NCBI GenBank assembly: GCA_009720755.1
Contig: WNKV01000004.1
Coordinates: forward strand, 62,001-126,000
From: Rhodoplanes serenus
GTDB taxonomy: Bacteria; Pseudomonadota; Alphaproteobacteria; Rhizobiales; Xanthobacteraceae
Direction: 5' to 3'
Length of the DNA: 64,000 nucleotides
The translations under genes and the position numbers were made by a program. The notes beneath the pieces are model-generated. The model had not been told where the DNA came from. It saw only the letters and a list, made by a program, of their open reading frames with translations, and did not search any database. Position 1 is the first letter of the stretch. Each line of letters opens with the position of its first letter. Shown one piece after another: positions 8,905 to 16,958 of the stretch.

Positions 8905-9857
8905 ACCCCACCCGCACCCGCGTCGTCACCGTCGGCGAGGTCATGATCGAGCTGGCGCGCGGCGCGGACGGACGCTTCGCCCTGTCGTGTGGCGGCGACA
9001 CCTTCTCGACCGCGATCTATCTGGCGCGCGCCGGCGTGCCGGTGGCACACGCCACCGCGCTCGGCGACGACATCTATTCCGACCGCATCCTGGCGCTCGC
9101 GTCCGCCGAGGGGGTCGGCTGCGACCTGATGCTGCGGGTGCCGGGCCGGCTGCCGGGCCTCTATCTGGCCGACGGCGAGCCCGGCACGACGCCCCTGTTC
9201 CACTATTGGCGCGACAGCGCGCCCGCCCGCGCGCTGTTCGAGCTTCCCGACTGGGGCCGCGTCGCCGAGGGACTGTTGACGGCGCGGCTGATCTACTTCT
9301 CGGGCATCACGCTGTCGCTCTTCGCCAACGAGGGGGTCGGGCGGTTCCTGGCCGTCGTCGAGCTCGCTCGTCAGCACGGCGCCAAGGTGGCGTTCGACGG
9401 CAACTTCCGGCCGCGCGGCTGGACCGCCGACGCCGGTCGCACCCGCGCCGTCTACATGGAGGCGCTCAAGCGCGTCGACATCGCGCTGCCCACCTTCGAG
9501 GACGAGGCGCTGCTGTGGGGCGATCCCAGCCCGGAGGCGACGGTGGCCCGGCTCCAGGCGTTCGGCATCGGCGAGATCGTCGTGAAGAATGGCGCCAAGG
9601 GGGCGCTGCTCGCCGTCGGCGGACACCAGACGACGCAGACCCACGCCCAGCAGACCCACGCCTACGTGCCGGTGCCCGAGGTGGTGGTGCCGGTCGACCC
9701 GACCGCGGCGGGCGACGGCTTCAACGCCGGCTATCTGGCGGCGCGGCTCGCCGGGGAGGCCCCGCCCGAGGCCGCCGGCGTGGCCCATCGGCTGGCCGCG
9801 CGCGTCATCCGCCACCGCGGCGCCATCGTGCCGCGCACCGATGCCGCCGTGCATTAG
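8901..9857 (+). CDS. kdgK: PfkB-family sugar kinase, 2-dehydro-3-deoxygluconokinase-like
   Basis: The 318-residue protein begins with VTVGEVMIELARG and has the early GGDTFSTAIYLARAG substrate loop of KDG kinases. It ends with the PfkB signature DPTAAGDGFNAGYL, whose Asp is the catalytic base. Such enzymes phosphorylate 2-keto-3-deoxygluconate for the Entner-Doudoroff route. Two short near-repeats (QTH) interrupt the strand before the signature and look like a local insertion. It overlaps the acyl-CoA dehydrogenase by four bases, an odd pairing because the two have no obvious common pathway. Ribokinase-type alternatives cannot be excluded. Confidence 0.82.
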   Translation: MNPTRTRVVTVGEVMIELARGADGRFALSCGGDTFSTAIYLARAGVPVAHATALGDDIYSDRILALASAEGVGCDLMLRVPGRLPGLYLADGEPGTTPLFHYWRDSAPARALFELPDWGRVAEGLLTARLIYFSGITLSLFANEGVGRFLAVVELARQHGAKVAFDGNFRPRGWTADAGRTRAVYMEALKRVDIALPTFEDEALLWGDPSPEATVARLQAFGIGEIVVKNGAKGALLAVGGHQTTQTHAQQTHAYVPVPEVVVPVDPTAAGDGFNAGYLAARLAGEAPPEAAGVAHRLAARVIRHRGAIVPRTDAAVH

Positions 9858-9892
9858 AGCATTGTCCGGCGAAGAGGACGCCGGTTCGCCGT
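9857..9892 (-). repeat. 36-bp interspersed repeat, family A, copy 2 (inverted)
   Basis: This copy begins GAGCATTGTCCGGCGAAG and is the reverse complement of the copies at 5193 and 38427 with two substitutions. It starts at the base that ends the kdgK reading frame. The sequence that follows, with AAAATGCGATCATGC, fits the longer form of this Hyphomicrobiales repeat. Confidence 0.8.
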
Positions 9893-10008
9893 CGAAAATG
9901 CGATCATGCAAAGACATCCGGAGCGGAACACGAGCCAGTTGGATCGGATTCCGCTCCAGGATGCCCGACGCGGCCCGCGCCGCGCCGGCCTGGCACGCTC
10001 GCGCCGCG

Positions 10009-11190
10009 CTACGCCGCCTTGCGGTTGGCCAGGAACTCGCCCATGCGGTCGAGCGCCTTGACGATGTTCTCGGTCGAGTTGGCGTAGGAGAGACGAATGT
10101 AGCCCTCGCCGCAGACGCCGAAGTCCGGCCCGCCGATCACCGCGACGCCGGCCTCGTCGAGCAGCGCCGAGGCGAGCGGCTTGGCCTTCCAGCCGGTGCG
10201 GCCGACGTTCGGGAAGGCGTAGAAGGCACCCTTCGGGGTCGCGCAGGAGACGCCGGGGAGCCGGTTGAGGCCCTCCACCACCACCTTCCGGCGGCGATCG
10301 AACTCGGCCACCATCGCGGCGGCGGCATCCTGCGGGCCGGTGAGCGCCGCCAGCCCCGCATACTGGGCCGCCGCGTTGACGCAGGAGTGAAGGTTCACGG
10401 CGAGCTTGCGGGCATTGTCGTAGAGCTTGCCGGGCCACACCGCGTAGCCGAGCCGCCAGCCGGTCATCGCGTAGGTCTTCGACCAGCCGTTGAGGAGGAT
10501 GAGACGATCGCGGATCTCCGGATAGCCGAGCAGGCACACATGGGTCTCGCCGTCGTAGACCATGTGGTCGTAGATCTCGTCCGACATCACCGCGACCTTC
10601 GGCCACTTGGCGAGACCGGCCACCAGCTTGTCGACCTCGGACTTGGGCGTCACGCCGCCGGTCGGGTTGGCGGGCGAGTTGACGATCAGCAGACGGGTCT
10701 GCGGCGTGATCAGCGACAGCGTCTCCTCGGCCGAGAAGGCGAAGCCGTTCTCCTCGCGGATCGGCACCGGCACCGGGCGGGCGCCGGTGAACTCGATCAT
10801 CGAGCGGTAGATCGGGAAGCCCGGATCGGGGTAGAGGATGTCGACACCCGGCTCGCCGAACATGAGGATCGACATGAACATCGTGGGCTTGCCGCCCGGC
10901 ATGATCATGACTTCGGCGGGCGACACATTGACGCCGTACCGCGCGTTCAGGTCGGCCGCCACCGCCTCGCGCAGCGGCAGGATGCCGATCGCCGGAGTGT
11001 AGCCGTGATGCCCGTCCCGCAGCGCCTTGACGGCGGCCTCGACGATGTGGTCGGGCGTGCGGAAGTCCGGCTGGCCGATGCCGAGATTGATGATGTCGCG
11101 CCCGCGCGCGGCAAGCTCGGTGGCCCGGGCCAGCACCGCGAACGCATTCTCCTCGCCGATGCGGTCGAAGCTCGCGACGGTCTCGAGCAT
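10009..11190 (-). CDS. Pyridoxal phosphate-dependent aminotransferase (class I/II, aspartate aminotransferase-like)
   Basis: The 393-residue cytosolic enzyme has the fold-type I aminotransferase layout. NLGIGQPDF near residue 35 begins the small domain, NSPANPTGG at 171-179 binds the cofactor, and Lys238 in NGWSKTYAMTGWRLGY forms the Schiff base. A conserved Arg in GYIRLSYA near the C-terminus binds the substrate carboxylate. The HGYTPAIGILPLREAVA block is like those of alpha-subfamily aspartate or aromatic aminotransferases. A GGAG ribosome site precedes the ATG. The amino donor cannot be fixed from sequence alone. Confidence 0.9.
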   Translation of the reverse strand: MLETVASFDRIGEENAFAVLARATELAARGRDIINLGIGQPDFRTPDHIVEAAVKALRDGHHGYTPAIGILPLREAVAADLNARYGVNVSPAEVMIMPGGKPTMFMSILMFGEPGVDILYPDPGFPIYRSMIEFTGARPVPVPIREENGFAFSAEETLSLITPQTRLLIVNSPANPTGGVTPKSEVDKLVAGLAKWPKVAVMSDEIYDHMVYDGETHVCLLGYPEIRDRLILLNGWSKTYAMTGWRLGYAVWPGKLYDNARKLAVNLHSCVNAAAQYAGLAALTGPQDAAAAMVAEFDRRRKVVVEGLNRLPGVSCATPKGAFYAFPNVGRTGWKAKPLASALLDEAGVAVIGGPDFGVCGEGYIRLSYANSTENIVKALDRMGEFLANRKAA

Positions 11191-11349
11191 CCTCTTCTCC
11201 TGTCGATTGTCTTCGAAAATCTGAGGCGGGGGTCGCGGGATGCGATCTCGAACCAGATCATGTGGCGAATCGCTGCGAAAGATCAAACCGTCCATGCGCG
11301 GCACGAAACTCTGATTTTCTTTCGATCCTAGGGGCTCTAACTTAGGGAA

Positions 11350-12660
11350 ATGGACGTAGTTCTGGAAATTGCCGTTCTGATCGCGCTCTTCCTCGTCAAC
11401 GGCTTCTTCGCCATGGCGGAACTCGCCGTGGTGTCGTCGCGGCGGTTGCGGTTGCAGCAGATGGCCGACGACGGCCGCCCCGGCGCCGCCCAGGCGCTGC
11501 TGCTCGCTGACAATCCGGGCCGCTTCCTCTCCGCCGTGCAGGTCGGCATCACGCTGATCGGCATCCTGTCGGGTGCCTTCGGCGGCGCCACGCTGGGCCA
11601 GCGGCTCGGTCCGGTGCTCGACTCCATCCCGTCGGTGGCGCCCTACGGCAACGAGCTCGCCGTGGTGCTCGTCGTGGTGGCCATCACGGCGCTGTCGGTG
11701 GTGCTCGGCGAGCTGGTGCCGAAGCAGATCGCCCTGTCGGCGCCGGAGGCCATCGCGGCCCGCATCACCCGGCCGCTATTCGTGGTCGGCTATCTGTTCC
11801 GACCGTTCGTCTGGCTGCTCGAACGATCATCGGCCGGCCTGCTCGCCTTGCTCGGGGTCGAGCGGCGCTCGGCCGCCGTCGTCACCGAGGAGGAGGTGCG
11901 CTTCACCATCGCGGAAGGCACCGAGGCCGGCGTCATCGAGAAGGTCGAGGAGCAGATGATCCACGGCGTGCTGGCGCTCGCCGACCGGCCCGTCGTCGCC
12001 GTGATGACGCCGCGGCCCGATGTCTACTGGATCGATCTCGACGACGATCCCGCCCAGGTGTCACGCGAGGTGGCGGAGTGCCCCTATTCGCGCCTCGTGG
12101 TGGCGCGCGGCGGCGATCTCGGTCGGCCGCTCGGCGTGATGCAGAAGAAGGACCTGGTGGAAGGGCTCCTGGCCGGCCGCGGCCTCCAGCTCGAGGCGCA
12201 TCTGCGCGAGCCCGTCTACGTGCCCGAGAACGTCAGCGTGCTGCGCATGCTGGAGATGTTCCGCAAGGTGCCGGTGCACATCGCCTTCGTGGTCGACGAG
12301 TACGGCGACTTTCTCGGCCTGGTCACCCTCACCGACATCCTCTCGGAGATCGCCGGCGACCTGCCGGAGGAGCACGAGCCGATGCCGGAGGACATCACGC
12401 CGCGGCCCGACGGCACCTATCTGGTCGACGGCCGGGTGGCGATCGACGAGCTGGCCAACAAGCTCGGGCTGCCCAGCGCGGGCGGCGAGTTCCACACCGC
12501 CGCCGGCCTCGCGCTCGAGCGCCTCGCCCGCATCCCGATCGAGGGCGACACCTTCGCGGTCGGCGACTGGCGGGTCGAGGTGATCGACATGGACGGCCGC
12601 CGTATCGACAAGCTTCTGTTCGTGCCGCCGTCCGCCGGAGGCGAGAACGCCCGCGCCTGA
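11350..12660 (+). CDS. CNNM/HlyC-CorC family membrane protein with CBS pair
   Basis: The 436-residue protein has an N-terminal DUF21 (CNNM) membrane domain with about four hydrophobic segments (roughly 1-160). A linker VTEEEVRFTIAEG leads to two CBS domains (about 200-330), and a C-terminal CorC_HlyC domain contains the DGRVAID motif. Such proteins are linked to magnesium or cobalt efflux or homeostasis; the older name hemolysin is misleading. It is separated from the divergent aminotransferase by about 160 bases and appears to be a single gene. Confidence 0.9.
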   Translation: MDVVLEIAVLIALFLVNGFFAMAELAVVSSRRLRLQQMADDGRPGAAQALLLADNPGRFLSAVQVGITLIGILSGAFGGATLGQRLGPVLDSIPSVAPYGNELAVVLVVVAITALSVVLGELVPKQIALSAPEAIAARITRPLFVVGYLFRPFVWLLERSSAGLLALLGVERRSAAVVTEEEVRFTIAEGTEAGVIEKVEEQMIHGVLALADRPVVAVMTPRPDVYWIDLDDDPAQVSREVAECPYSRLVVARGGDLGRPLGVMQKKDLVEGLLAGRGLQLEAHLREPVYVPENVSVLRMLEMFRKVPVHIAFVVDEYGDFLGLVTLTDILSEIAGDLPEEHEPMPEDITPRPDGTYLVDGRVAIDELANKLGLPSAGGEFHTAAGLALERLARIPIEGDTFAVGDWRVEVIDMDGRRIDKLLFVPPSAGGENARA

Positions 12661-12699
12661 TGTCCAGCGTCGGCGCGGCCCGCCGGCGGCGCCGCGTGA

Positions 12700-13602
12700 T
12701 CACGACCGCAGCGCTCGGCGCATGGCAGCGATGCAGGCATCGCGGAACGCCAGCGAGGCGGGCGGCAGCGTCCGGCCCTTCTTCTTCACCAGCACCACCG
12801 GCCGCGCGAAGGCGGGATCGTCAATCGCGCGCGCCCGGATGCCGCGCTCCACCCGGGTCTCGCGCGCCGAGCGCGGCAGCACCGTGACGCCGAGCCCCGC
12901 CCGCACCATGGCGACCGCCGACATCATGTAGGTCACCTCGCAGGCGACCGTCGGGGTGCGGCCGATGGTCATCAGGGCGGCGTCGATCACGTCGCGCACG
13001 CTGGTCCCCGGATTGGTGAGGACCAGCGGCAGGTCGACGAGATCCCGCAGGCCGATCCGACGCTTGCGGCCGATCGGATGGGCCTCCTGAAAGACCAGGC
13101 AGAGCTGATCGGTGGTCTCGTGCAGCACGTCCAGCTCGGCATCGGCGACCACGCCGCCGGTGATGCCGAGATCGACGTCCTCACTGCGCACCATCGCGAC
13201 CACCTGGCTGGCGATGGCGTCGCGCACCACAAAGGCGAGCGCCGGGTTGGCGCGCCGGCAGGTGACGATCACCTCGGGCAACAGCGAGGCCGCGAAGCTC
13301 GGCAGCGCCGCCACCCGCACGGTGCCGCGGCGGCCAGCGCCGATCTCGCGCAGGTCGACCAGTGCGGCATCGAGATCCCCGATGGTGCGTTGCAGGACGG
13401 GCACCAACTCCAACCCGACGCGCGTGACCTCGACCGCACGATTGTCGCGATCGAGCAGCCTGACACCGAGCGCCGCCTCCAGATTGCGGATCTGCACCGT
13501 CAGGGCCGGCTGCGAGAGGTGCAGCATCGCGGCCGCCCGGGTGAAGCTGCGCAACTGCACGATAGCCAGGAAGGCGCGGATCTGGCGGAGGGTGATCTCC
13601 AT
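12700..13602 (-). CDS. LysR-type transcriptional regulator
   Basis: The 300-residue protein has an N-terminal winged helix-turn-helix (about 1-60, with LRQIRAFLAIVQLRSFTRAA and LHLSQPALTVQIRNLEAALG). The periplasmic-binding-protein-like effector domain follows, with the expected SFAASLLPEV and LGVTVLPRSA blocks. It is divergent from the CitMHS transporter gene across a 267-base gap with two dyad sites, so it probably controls the transporter-AtuA operon and itself, perhaps sensing a tricarboxylate or a pathway intermediate. Confidence 0.93.
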   Translation of the reverse strand: MEITLRQIRAFLAIVQLRSFTRAAAMLHLSQPALTVQIRNLEAALGVRLLDRDNRAVEVTRVGLELVPVLQRTIGDLDAALVDLREIGAGRRGTVRVAALPSFAASLLPEVIVTCRRANPALAFVVRDAIASQVVAMVRSEDVDLGITGGVVADAELDVLHETTDQLCLVFQEAHPIGRKRRIGLRDLVDLPLVLTNPGTSVRDVIDAALMTIGRTPTVACEVTYMMSAVAMVRAGLGVTVLPRSARETRVERGIRARAIDDPAFARPVVLVKKKGRTLPPASLAFRDACIAAMRRALRS

Positions 13603-13612
13603 AAAGCCGCTC

Positions 13613-13646
13613 TATCGCGGCGATAAAGCAATTTCAATTGTGTTAT
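13613..13646. promoter_or_regulatory. Putative LysR operator dyads
   Basis: Two adjoining inverted repeats lie just upstream of the LysR start. The first is TATCG-CGG-CGATA. The second is a longer dyad with ATAA, CAATTTCAATTG in the centre, and TTAT. Both are AT-rich against a GC-rich background and contain T-N11-A arrangements as used by LysR proteins. This is inferred from symmetry and position only. Confidence 0.55.
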
Positions 13647-13869
13647 TCGAGGGTCAGCGTAGTGCTGGCCGTACCCCCGGAGAAGAAGCGACGTCCCGAC
13701 CGTCGCCGGCCGCCCGGCCGGGGCCGGCGGCCGGTCATCGACCAGACATACACACCGGCGACCGCATCGCGTCCGCTCGCGCGGACGCGCCGGCCGGTCG
13801 CGTCCCTGTCCTCCGGACCGCGGGCCTGCCCGCCGCGCCCCGCGCTCCGACGAACCCAAGGGGTCCGTC

Positions 13870-15183
13870 ATGCTCGCCCTGATCGGCCTGCTGGTCATCC
13901 TCGTGGTGCTGGCCGGCATCCTCACCAAGAAACTCTCGCCGATGGCGGCGCTGATCATCGTGCCGATGGCCGGCGCGCTGCTCGCCGGCTTCTCGGTCGC
14001 CGACACCGGCAAGTTCGCGGTCGCTGGCGTCCGCGGCATCGCGCCCGTCGTCGGCATGTTCGTGTTCGCCATCCTGTTCTTCGGCGTGATCAAGGACGCC
14101 GGAACGCTCGACCCGATCATCAACGGCATTCTCCGTGTCGTCGGCGTGCGGCCGTCGCGCATCGTGCTCGGCGCCGCGGTGCTGGCCGCCATCGTGCATC
14201 TCGACGGGTCGGGGGCGGTGACGTTTCTTGTCACCATCCCGGCCATGCTGCCGCTGTTCGATCGCCTCAAGATGGACAAGCGGGTGCTCGCCTGCGTGGT
14301 CGCCATGGCGGCCGGCACCGCCAACATGCTGCCGTGGGGCGGCCCGACGCTGCGCGCCGCAACCTCGCTCCAGGTCCCGATCGGCGAGCTGTTCATGCCG
14401 GTCCTGCCGGTGCAGATCGCCGGTCTGCTGTTCGTCTTCGCGTTCGCCTGGTTCCTCGGCCTGCGCGAGGAGCGGCGCCTCACCGCGGCCGGCACGATCG
14501 GCGGCGACATCGGCGCCCTCGACACCCGGCCGACCCTCACCGAAGCCGAGAAGAATCTCGCTCGTCCGAAGCTGTTCCTCGTCAACGTCGTCCTGGTGCT
14601 CGCGGTGCTCGGCGCGATGATCACCGAGGTGGCGCAGCCGGTCGTCTGCTTCATGGTCGGCACCGTGGTGGCGCTGCTGATCAACTATCCGAACGTCAAG
14701 GATCAGCGCGAGCGCGTCGACGCGCATGCCAAGGCGGCGCTGATGATGGCCTCGATCCTGCTCGCCGCCGGCGTCTTCACGGGCATCATGAAGGACACCA
14801 AGATGCTCACCGAGATGGCGCGGTTCGCGGCCGGCCACGTCCCGACCGAGTTCGCCGCCCACATGCCGGCGGTGCTCGGCCTGATCTCGATGCCGCTGAG
14901 CCTGCTGTTCGATCCGGACTCCTTCTACTTCGGCGTCCTGCCGGTGCTGGCCGAGGCCGGCAAGGTGCTCGGCGTGCCGCCGGTGCAGATGGGCCAGGCC
15001 GCCATCATGGGCCAGATGACGGTCGGCTTCCCGATCAGCCCGCTGACGCCCGCCACCTTCCTGCTCGTCGGCCTGTGCGGCATCGAGCTCGGCGAGCACC
15101 AGAAGTTCAGCTTCCTGCCGCTGTGGGCCGTGTCGGTCGTGATGACCGTGACGGCGGTCGTGCTCGGCATCCTGCCGCTCTGA
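13870..15183 (+). CDS. CitMHS-family citrate-metal:proton symporter
   Basis: The 437-residue inner-membrane protein is hydrophobic throughout with about twelve segments. It shows CitMHS family blocks: an N-terminal [15 protein letters not shown], the [17 protein letters not shown] region and [13 protein letters not shown]. Characterised members import citrate complexed with magnesium or calcium in symport with protons. Beside AtuA-type genes the cargo may be another polycarboxylate. It heads a plus-strand operon (34-base gap to the next gene) divergent from the LysR regulator. Confidence 0.92.
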   Translation: MLALIGLLVILVVLAGILTKKLSPMAALIIVPMAGALLAGFSVADTGKFAVAGVRGIAPVVGMFVFAILFFGVIKDAGTLDPIINGILRVVGVRPSRIVLGAAVLAAIVHLDGSGAVTFLVTIPAMLPLFDRLKMDKRVLACVVAMAAGTANMLPWGGPTLRAATSLQVPIGELFMPVLPVQIAGLLFVFAFAWFLGLREERRLTAAGTIGGDIGALDTRPTLTEAEKNLARPKLFLVNVVLVLAVLGAMITEVAQPVVCFMVGTVVALLINYPNVKDQRERVDAHAKAALMMASILLAAGVFTGIMKDTKMLTEMARFAAGHVPTEFAAHMPAVLGLISMPLSLLFDPDSFYFGVLPVLAEAGKVLGVPPVQMGQAAIMGQMTVGFPISPLTPATFLLVGLCGIELGEHQKFSFLPLWAVSVVMTVTAVVLGILPL

Positions 15184-15216
15184 CCCGGCTTCGACATCAT
15201 CCGTAGGACACGCATC

Positions 15217-16557
15217 ATGAGAACCATCCGCATCGGCGCCGGCGCCGGCTATTCCGGCGACCGCATCGAGCCTGCCGTCGAGCTCGCCGAGAGGGGCGAC
15301 ATCGACTACCTGGTCTTCGAATGCCTGGCGGAGCGCACCATCGCGCTCGCCCAGCAGGCCAAGATGAAGAACCCGGCTGCCGGCTACGATCCGCTGCTCG
15401 CCGCCCGCATGACGGCGGTGCTGCCGATCTGCCGGGCCAAGCGCATCAAGATCGTCACCAACATGGGCGCCGCCAACCCCGAGGCCGCCGCCGAGAAGAC
15501 CGTCGAGATCGCCCGCAAGCTCGGCCTCGCCGGCCTCAAGGTCGCAGCCGTGACGGGCGACGACGTGGTCGCGGCGATCCGCGAGACGCCACGCCGGCTG
15601 GAGGAGACCGGGACCTCGACCACCGATCTCGGCAACCGTCTCGTCTCCGCCAACGCCTATGTGGGCGCCGCCCCGATCGTCGAGGCGCTGGCGAAAGGCG
15701 CCGACGTGGTGATCACCGGCCGCGCCGCCGACCCGGCGCTGTTCATGGCGCCGCTGATCCGCGAGTTCGGCTGGGCGATGGACGACTGGGACAGGCTCGG
15801 CAAGGGCACCGTGGTGGGCCATCTGCTCGAATGCGCCGGGCAGGTGACGGGCGGCTACTTCGCCGATCCGGGCGTCAAGGACGTCGGCGGGCTCGGCCGG
15901 CTCGGCTTCCCGATCGGCGAGGTGTCGGAGGACGGCACCCTCGTGGTCACCAAGGTCGGCGGCTCGGGCGGCCAGGTGACGGCACAGACCGTCAAGGAGC
16001 AGCTCCTCTACGAGCTGCACGACCCCGCGACTTACTTCCAGCCCGACGTGATCGCCGACTTCTCGCAGGTCGAGGTCGCCGAGATCGGACCCGACCGCGT
16101 GCGGGTCACCGGCGGCACCGGACGCGCCCGATCGGACACCCTCAAGGTCTCGGTCGGCTATATCGACAGCTACATCGGCGAAGGCCAGATCTCCTACGCC
16201 GGGCCGGGCGCCGTGGCGCGCGGCCGCCTCGCCCTCGACATCGTGCGCGAGCGCCTAGCGCTGATGGCGGTGAAGACCAGCGAGCTGCGCTTCGACCTGA
16301 TCGGCATCGACGCGCTGCACGGCGCGGCGCGGTCCGCCGGCGCCGGCGAGCCCTGGGAGGTGCGCGCCCGCATCGCCGGCCGCACCGACACGCTCGCCGA
16401 AGCCGTGCGGATCGGCAACGAGGTGGAGACGCTCTACACCAACGGTCCCGCCGGCGGCGGCGGCGCCGTCAAGTCGGCCCGCGAGATCGTCGCGGTGCAG
16501 TCGGTGCTGCTGCCGCGCGCCCTCGTCGGCGCGTCGGTCCAGATCCTGGAGGCGTGA
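15217..16557 (+). CDS. AtuA-family (DUF1446) protein, N-terminal part
   Basis: The 446-residue protein matches the large domain of AtuA, a protein required for acyclic terpene (citronellol/geranate) catabolism in Pseudomonas but of unproven chemistry. It begins with IRIGAGAGYSGDRIEPA, and later has KIVTNMGAANPEAA, VVITGRAADPALF and EGQISYAGPGA blocks. An AGGA site precedes the ATG. The small C-terminal domain of AtuA is encoded separately by the next gene, three bases on. The citrate-type transporter neighbour suggests a polycarboxylic rather than terpenoid substrate. Confidence 0.85.
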   Translation: MRTIRIGAGAGYSGDRIEPAVELAERGDIDYLVFECLAERTIALAQQAKMKNPAAGYDPLLAARMTAVLPICRAKRIKIVTNMGAANPEAAAEKTVEIARKLGLAGLKVAAVTGDDVVAAIRETPRRLEETGTSTTDLGNRLVSANAYVGAAPIVEALAKGADVVITGRAADPALFMAPLIREFGWAMDDWDRLGKGTVVGHLLECAGQVTGGYFADPGVKDVGGLGRLGFPIGEVSEDGTLVVTKVGGSGGQVTAQTVKEQLLYELHDPATYFQPDVIADFSQVEVAEIGPDRVRVTGGTGRARSDTLKVSVGYIDSYIGEGQISYAGPGAVARGRLALDIVRERLALMAVKTSELRFDLIGIDALHGAARSAGAGEPWEVRARIAGRTDTLAEAVRIGNEVETLYTNGPAGGGGAVKSAREIVAVQSVLLPRALVGASVQILEA

Positions 16558-16559
16558 TC

Positions 16560-16877
16560 ATGAAGCTGCGCGAACTCGCCCATTCCCGCACGGGAGACAA
16601 GGGCAACATCTCGAACATCTCGGTGATCGCCTTCGATCCGGCGAACTACGAGAGGCTGCGCCGCTCCGTCACGGTGGAGCGCGTCAAGGCGCATTTCGTC
16701 GACATCGTGAAAGGCGAGGTGGTGCGCTACGAGCTGCCGCGGATCGCGGCGCTCAACTTCGTGATGCACGATGCGCTCGGCGGCGGCGTCACCCGCTCGC
16801 TGGCGCTCGATGCCCACGGCAAGTCGCTGAGCTCGGCGCTGCTCGATCTCGACATCCCCGACGACGAGCCGGCGTGA
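16560..16877 (+). CDS. AtuA-associated small protein (ferredoxin-like C-terminal domain)
   Basis: The 105-residue product corresponds to the short domain fused to the C-terminus of many AtuA proteins. It keeps the blocks LAHSRTGDKGNISNISVI near the start, YELPRIAALNFVMHDALGGG (about 60-79) and a final Ser/Leu-rich helix. Its ATG follows the stop of the large subunit by two bases, so the two are translated together and probably form one complex. Its function is unknown. Confidence 0.85.
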   Translation: MKLRELAHSRTGDKGNISNISVIAFDPANYERLRRSVTVERVKAHFVDIVKGEVVRYELPRIAALNFVMHDALGGGVTRSLALDAHGKSLSSALLDLDIPDDEPA

Positions 16878-16958
16878 CGGGGACGTCGCGGCGCCGCGGA
16901 TCGTGCGGGTCGGACCGAACGGGTCCGGCCCGCGCGGTTCGCTCGCTCGGCTCCGCCG

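Noticed and set aside
9600-9680. Short repeated QTH-coding units in the sugar kinase as a CRISPR-like array
   Set aside because: There are only two short degenerate units within a coding frame and no spacers; they are a local coding duplication.
13735-16020. Long minus-strand frame opposite CitMHS and AtuA
   Set aside because: It is an antisense shadow rich in His, Asp, Gly and Arg, with no ribosome site or family motif.
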